NCBI RefSeq assembly: GCF_025517535.1
Contig: NZ_JAOPKC010000002.1
Coordinates: 62,001-126,000 of the forward strand
Length of the DNA: 64,000 bases
DNA from: Halapricum hydrolyticum
GTDB taxonomy: Archaea > Halobacteriota > Halobacteria > Halobacteriales > Haloarculaceae
Reading direction: 5' to 3'
Shown: positions 60,327 through 64,000 of the stretch, piece by piece
Position numbering within the stretch: position 1 is the stretch's first letter
Layout of the letters: each line of letters opens with the position of its first letter
Notes under the pieces: generated by a model
The model's input: the letters and a program-made list of their open reading frames with translations, nothing else
Told to the model about the DNA's origin: nothing
Database searches by the model: none
Translations under genes and position numbers: made by a program

Positions 60327-61081
60327 GCATTGCAACGACAGACCTGTTCTCGCTCGGGCTTGACGAACGGGACCGGCTGAACAAGGAACTCGGCGGTGGC
60401 ATCCCTCCCGGGAGCATCGTCCTCATCGAGGGCGACTACGGGGCCGGCAAGTCGGCGATGAGCCAGCGGTTCACCTACGGCCTCTGCGAAGAGGAACATC
60501 AGGTAACGATGCTCTCAACGGAACTCACCGTCGGGAGCTTCCTGGACCAGATGCACAGCCTCGATTACGACATGGTCGAGCACATGCTCGAGGAGAATGT
60601 GCTGTTCTTGCACGCGGACATCGGCGATTCCAACACGTTCTCCGAGGACGACGAAGGTGACCGGAAAGACCTTCTCAAGCGGCTCATGGACGCCGAAGTC
60701 ATGTGGGAGTCGGACGTGATCATCATCGACACGTTCGACGCGATCTTGCGAAACGATCCGAAGTTCGAAGCCCTCGTCCGGAAAAACGAGGAACGACAGG
60801 CGGCACTGGAGATCATTTCCTTCTTCCGCGACATCATCGCCGAGGGGAAGGTCATCGTTCTCACCGTCGACCCGTCGACGCTGGACGAGGACGCGATCGG
60901 TCCGTTTCGGTCGATCGCTGACGTGTTCCTCGAACTGGAGATGATCGAGGTCGGCAACGACGTGCGCCGACAGATTTCGGTCAAACGCTTCGCCGGCATG
61001 GGCGAACAGGTCGGCGATACCATCGGCTACTCGGTCCGTTCTGGGACCGGCATCGTGATCGAATCACGGAGCGTGGCATAA
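60323..61081 (+). CDS. arlH: Archaellum regulatory ATPase ArlH
   Basis: 252 residues. A KaiC-like RecA fold with Walker A EGDYGAGKSAMSQ (Lys43) and Walker B DVIIIDTFDAI. The typical ArlH parts LDERDRLNKELGGGIPPGSI and TELTVGSFLDQM are present. ArlH binds ATP, stacks on ArlI in the motor and is thought to act as a switch between assembly and rotation. It starts within the arlG stop and is followed 13 bases later by arlI. Confidence 0.96.
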   Translation: MSIATTDLFSLGLDERDRLNKELGGGIPPGSIVLIEGDYGAGKSAMSQRFTYGLCEEEHQVTMLSTELTVGSFLDQMHSLDYDMVEHMLEENVLFLHADIGDSNTFSEDDEGDRKDLLKRLMDAEVMWESDVIIIDTFDAILRNDPKFEALVRKNEERQAALEIISFFRDIIAEGKVIVLTVDPSTLDEDAIGPFRSIADVFLELEMIEVGNDVRRQISVKRFAGMGEQVGDTIGYSVRSGTGIVIESRSVA

Positions 61082-61094
61082 TGGAGCTGAGAGC

Positions 61095-62771
61095 ATGACA
61101 GAACAGGGGCGACCGAAACCGTCCGACGAACTCAGACAGTACGCGGCAAACCGGCCGCATCTCCGGGACCACCTCAAGAAATTCAAGCAGATCACTGGCG
61201 AGTTCCCGATGTTCGTCGAGGAGGCATCGGGCGACCTCGAAACCGATCGTCCCAACATACTCTATCCGGTCGGCGGCCCCATCTTTACGCATATCTACGG
61301 CGATATCGGGCAGGACATGAAGTACTACGCGATCGAGCCGGAGCTGTCCGACGAGGAGCAGGTCGTGTTCAACAAAGTTCGCAACCGCCTGCTTCAGCGC
61401 AGTGTCAACAAGCCCGCTCCGACCGACGAATCCGAGTACGACGACCGTATCGAGGAGCTCCTCCAGGAGACGACGAACGTCAAGACCCGCGAGAGCGGGT
61501 CGGGCGTTCTCTCGCGGCTCCGCAACCTCAGTTCGATCGGGAAAGTCGACGTCAAGCCCGAGACCTACGAGAACATCCGCTACCGGCTCAACCGGGATAT
61601 CGTCGGCCTCGGACCGCTCGAGCCGGTCATGCGGGACCCGGCGAACGAGGACATCCACGTCATCGGGCCGACGGAGTGTTACGTCGACCACGGCGTCTTC
61701 GGCATGCTCGAGACGACCGTCGAGTGGAACAGCAACGAGGAGTTCGACCAGTGGCTGCGCAATATGGGCGAACGTATCGGCGATCCCGTCTCCGACAGCG
61801 ATCCGATCGTCGACTCGACGCTGCCGGACGGATCGCGTCTGAACCTCATCTATTCCGACGACGTCTCGATCAAAGGCCCCAGTCTCACGATTCGACAGGG
61901 CGACGAAACGCCGCTCTCTATCTTCCAGATTACCAAGTGGGGGACGCTGAGCCCCCAACTGGCCGCGTATCTCTGGCTCGCCCTGGAGAACGAACAGACC
62001 GTCTTCGTCGTCGGCGAAACGGCGTCCGGGAAGACCACGACGCTGAACGCTGTCATGTCGTTTATCCCGCGTGACAGCAAGATCTACACCGCCGAGGACA
62101 CCGCTGAAGTCCTCCCGCCACACGACACCTGGCAGCAACTTCTTACCCGCGAGGGCGACGAATCGAGCGGAACCGGAGTCGACATGTTCGATCTCGTCGC
62201 TGCTGCCCTGCGTTCCCGTCCTGACTACATCATCGTGGGCGAGGTCCGTGGCGAAGAGGGCCGCATGGCATTCCAGGCCGCCCAGACCGGTCACCCGGTC
62301 ATGCTGACCTTCCACGCTTCCGACATCGTCTCGATGATCCAGCGGTTCACCGGCGATCCAATCAACGTCCCCGAGACGTTCATGGACAACGCCGACATCG
62401 CACTGTTCCAGAACCGCGTCAAGCAGGGCGACGACGTGCTCCGCCGCGTGACCAGCGTCCAGGAGATCGAGGGCTACTCCAAGGAGATGGAGGGTGTCAT
62501 CACCCGGCAGGTCTTCTACTGGGACCCCGTCGAAGACGAGATCGTCTTCCAGGGGATGAACAACTCGTACGTCCTCGAAGAGCAGATCGCGACGCTGCTC
62601 GGGTACGAAGACACCCGGGACATCTACGACGACCTGCAGTTCCGGGCGGACCTGATCCAGCGCGCCATCCAGGAGAACATCCTCGGTTACCACGAGGTCA
62701 ACGAGTTCATCGAGGACTTCCAGCGGGACGGACTGGAGGGCGTCCCATTCGACATCCACCGCCCTGACTGA
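61095..62771 (+). CDS. arlI: Archaellum motor ATPase ArlI
   Basis: 558 residues. The secretion-ATPase (GspE/VirB11) superfamily is clear: N-terminal regulatory part to about residue 240, then Walker A GETASGKT (residues 307-314), an Asp box, and a Walker B region PDYIIVGEVRGEEGRMAFQAA with His box PVMLTFHASD. It powers both archaellin export and filament rotation as a hexamer. The N-terminal first 30 residues are expected to contact the platform. The stop shares one base with the arlJ start (TGATG). Confidence 0.97.
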   Translation: MTEQGRPKPSDELRQYAANRPHLRDHLKKFKQITGEFPMFVEEASGDLETDRPNILYPVGGPIFTHIYGDIGQDMKYYAIEPELSDEEQVVFNKVRNRLLQRSVNKPAPTDESEYDDRIEELLQETTNVKTRESGSGVLSRLRNLSSIGKVDVKPETYENIRYRLNRDIVGLGPLEPVMRDPANEDIHVIGPTECYVDHGVFGMLETTVEWNSNEEFDQWLRNMGERIGDPVSDSDPIVDSTLPDGSRLNLIYSDDVSIKGPSLTIRQGDETPLSIFQITKWGTLSPQLAAYLWLALENEQTVFVVGETASGKTTTLNAVMSFIPRDSKIYTAEDTAEVLPPHDTWQQLLTREGDESSGTGVDMFDLVAAALRSRPDYIIVGEVRGEEGRMAFQAAQTGHPVMLTFHASDIVSMIQRFTGDPINVPETFMDNADIALFQNRVKQGDDVLRRVTSVQEIEGYSKEMEGVITRQVFYWDPVEDEIVFQGMNNSYVLEEQIATLLGYEDTRDIYDDLQFRADLIQRAIQENILGYHEVNEFIEDFQRDGLEGVPFDIHRPD

Positions 62772-64000
62772 TGGCAGCGAAAGATTCCGCCACGATCGAC
62801 CTGTCGCTGTCGAGCACCTTCGCGGGGCTGATGGACTCCTACAGGAAACTGGACATCCCGCTGCAGCGATATCTCCTGACGATCCTGTTGCCAGCGACCG
62901 TGTTTTTCCTCGTGACGATCGTTGCGACGCTCCTGCTCGACGCCCCGCTGTTTATTCGGGCTCCGATCCCGCTGCTCGGACTGCTGCTGTTCGGGACTGC
63001 GGTGTTCTTCCCCAAAGTCCAGCTCTCCCAGCGACGACGCCAGCTCAACAACCGGTTTCATCTGATGGTCACGCACATGACCGTCCTCTCGACGACTAAG
63101 ATCGACCGGATGGAAGTCTTCCGGGCGCTCGCCGAGGAGGAAGAATACGGTGAACTCGCGACCGAGCTAGGACGGGTCGTCGAGCTGGTCGACACCTGGA
63201 ACCAGAGCCTCGACGACGCCTGCCGACGACGAGCCAAGCAGGTCCCGAGCGAGACGCTTTCGGACTTTTTCGAGCGACTGGCGTACAACCTCGGTGCCGG
63301 GCAAGCGCTCGACGACTATCTCGTTAGCGAACAGGACATGATCATCGAGAACTACACGACGGTCTACGAGGGGACCCTCGGCAACCTCAACGTGATGAAA
63401 GATCTCTATCTGTCGATGATCCTCTCGATGACGTTCGCGCTCGTGTTCGCGGTCGTCTTGCCGGTGTTAACCGGAACCGACCCGACAGCGACGGTCGCTT
63501 CGGTCATTCTCATGTTCGTGTTCGTCCAGGCCGGGTTCTACCTCGCAATTCGATCGATCGCTCCGTACGATCCGATCTGGTTCCACCCCGAGAAGTATCC
63601 CTCTCCGGCCGACGAGCGTCTCAATCGGGCGTTCGCGATCGGTTTCGGTCTCACGGCCGTGCTCGTGTTCATCACGTTCGGTGGTCGGATCGGCGTGAGT
63701 CCGATCACACTGGACATGCTCGTCCCGTTCTGGTCGCCACCGCCGTTGACGCTGTATGCTGCCGTCCCCGTGACGCCACTTCTAATCCCCGGACTCGTCG
63801 CTCGGGCCGAAGAGCAGCGGATCCAGGGCCGTGACGAGGAGTTCCCCAGCTTTATCCGCGGGCTCGGGGCCACCGAGGGCGCAAAGCAGTCGACGACTTC
63901 GACGGTGCTGAAGTCGCTCCGCAAGAAGGACTTCGGTGCGCTGACGCCACAGATAGACAACCTGTACAAGCGATTGAACATGCGGATCGAGCCTGCCAGT
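62771..64000 (+). CDS. arlJ: Archaellum platform membrane protein ArlJ (partial)
   Basis: 410 codons are visible from ATG 62771 to the window end with no stop; the family is about 550-600 residues long, so perhaps a quarter or more is missing. There are helices near residues 38-56 and 64-80, then a large cytosolic domain (GspF-like, MVTHMTVLSTTKIDRMEVFRALAEEEEYGELATE), then further helices (LYLSMILSMTFALVFAVVLP and following). It forms the dimeric membrane platform on which ArlI works. It is joined to arlI by a TGATG overlap. Confidence 0.95.
   Translation, partial: MAAKDSATIDLSLSSTFAGLMDSYRKLDIPLQRYLLTILLPATVFFLVTIVATLLLDAPLFIRAPIPLLGLLLFGTAVFFPKVQLSQRRRQLNNRFHLMVTHMTVLSTTKIDRMEVFRALAEEEEYGELATELGRVVELVDTWNQSLDDACRRRAKQVPSETLSDFFERLAYNLGAGQALDDYLVSEQDMIIENYTTVYEGTLGNLNVMKDLYLSMILSMTFALVFAVVLPVLTGTDPTATVASVILMFVFVQAGFYLAIRSIAPYDPIWFHPEKYPSPADERLNRAFAIGFGLTAVLVFITFGGRIGVSPITLDMLVPFWSPPPLTLYAAVPVTPLLIPGLVARAEEQRIQGRDEEFPSFIRGLGATEGAKQSTTSTVLKSLRKKDFGALTPQIDNLYKRLNMRIEPAS

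Noticed and set aside
60323..61081. ArlH as a circadian KaiC protein
   Set aside because: It is a single RecA domain within the arl operon with ArlH-specific motifs; no KaiA or KaiB is present.
60981..62759. A 592-residue open frame antisense to arlI
   Set aside because: Shadow of arlI; no start signal, and composition is unlike real proteins.

Overview
The window is chromosomal DNA from an extremely halophilic archaeon (class Halobacteria). The signs are acidic, Asp/Glu-rich proteins, high GC with strong third-position GC, sparse Shine-Dalgarno sites, TATA-type promoters close to start codons, Tat lipoproteins with an RR...LAGC signal, archaellins with a conserved RGQVGIGTLIVFIA leader, CheF, AglJ, Dph2, NucS and an archaeal AMP phosphorylase. 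I cannot fix the genus. I see no rRNA, tRNA, CRISPR array or insertion sequence.

Positions 1-20.5 kb hold housekeeping and envelope genes: a two-helix channel with two RCK/TrkA domains, a tandem pair of paralogous Tat lipoproteins, dph2, a METTL5-like methyltransferase, a rhomboid protein, a divergent doxX/hxlR pair, aglJ (S-layer/archaellin N-glycosylation), mqo, a small envelope cluster (a Gly/His/Tyr-rich secreted protein with eight N-glycosylation sequons, a SHOCT protein and a membrane protein with a winged helix), a two-domain rhodanese, and AMP phosphorylase. Positions 20.5-22.8 kb carry a compact metal-themed cluster: a NifX-like protein with a histidine-rich repeat tail, an MBL-fold protein, a small winged-helix protein and a DtxR-like regulator. 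Positions 23.3-28.1 kb form a lactate unit (LctP permease plus FAD/Fe-S D-lactate dehydrogenase). An Nramp-like transporter, regulators (one a pseudogene), a PhnP-like hydrolase, an M29 aminopeptidase, an orphan LysW, several small membrane proteins, NucS and MutS follow up to 41.2 kb.

From 41.3 kb to the right edge the window is a motility and chemotaxis island. A leftward che operon (cheB-cheA-cheR-HEAT protein-cheF) diverges from rightward cheW. Next come a KaiC-like ATPase, a winged-helix regulator, four tandem archaellin genes with near-identical ends and unrelated AT-richer middles, two locus-specific proteins without clear function, cheY-cheC-cheD, and the archaellum motor/export operon arlCE-F-G-H-I-J, with arlJ cut by the window end. 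Together these encode signal transduction (CheA/W/B/R/Y/C/D), the adaptor to the motor (CheF), the filament (archaellins), and the export/rotation machinery (ArlH/I/J with ArlCE/F/G). AglJ at 14 kb could supply the glycans found on haloarchaeal archaellins.
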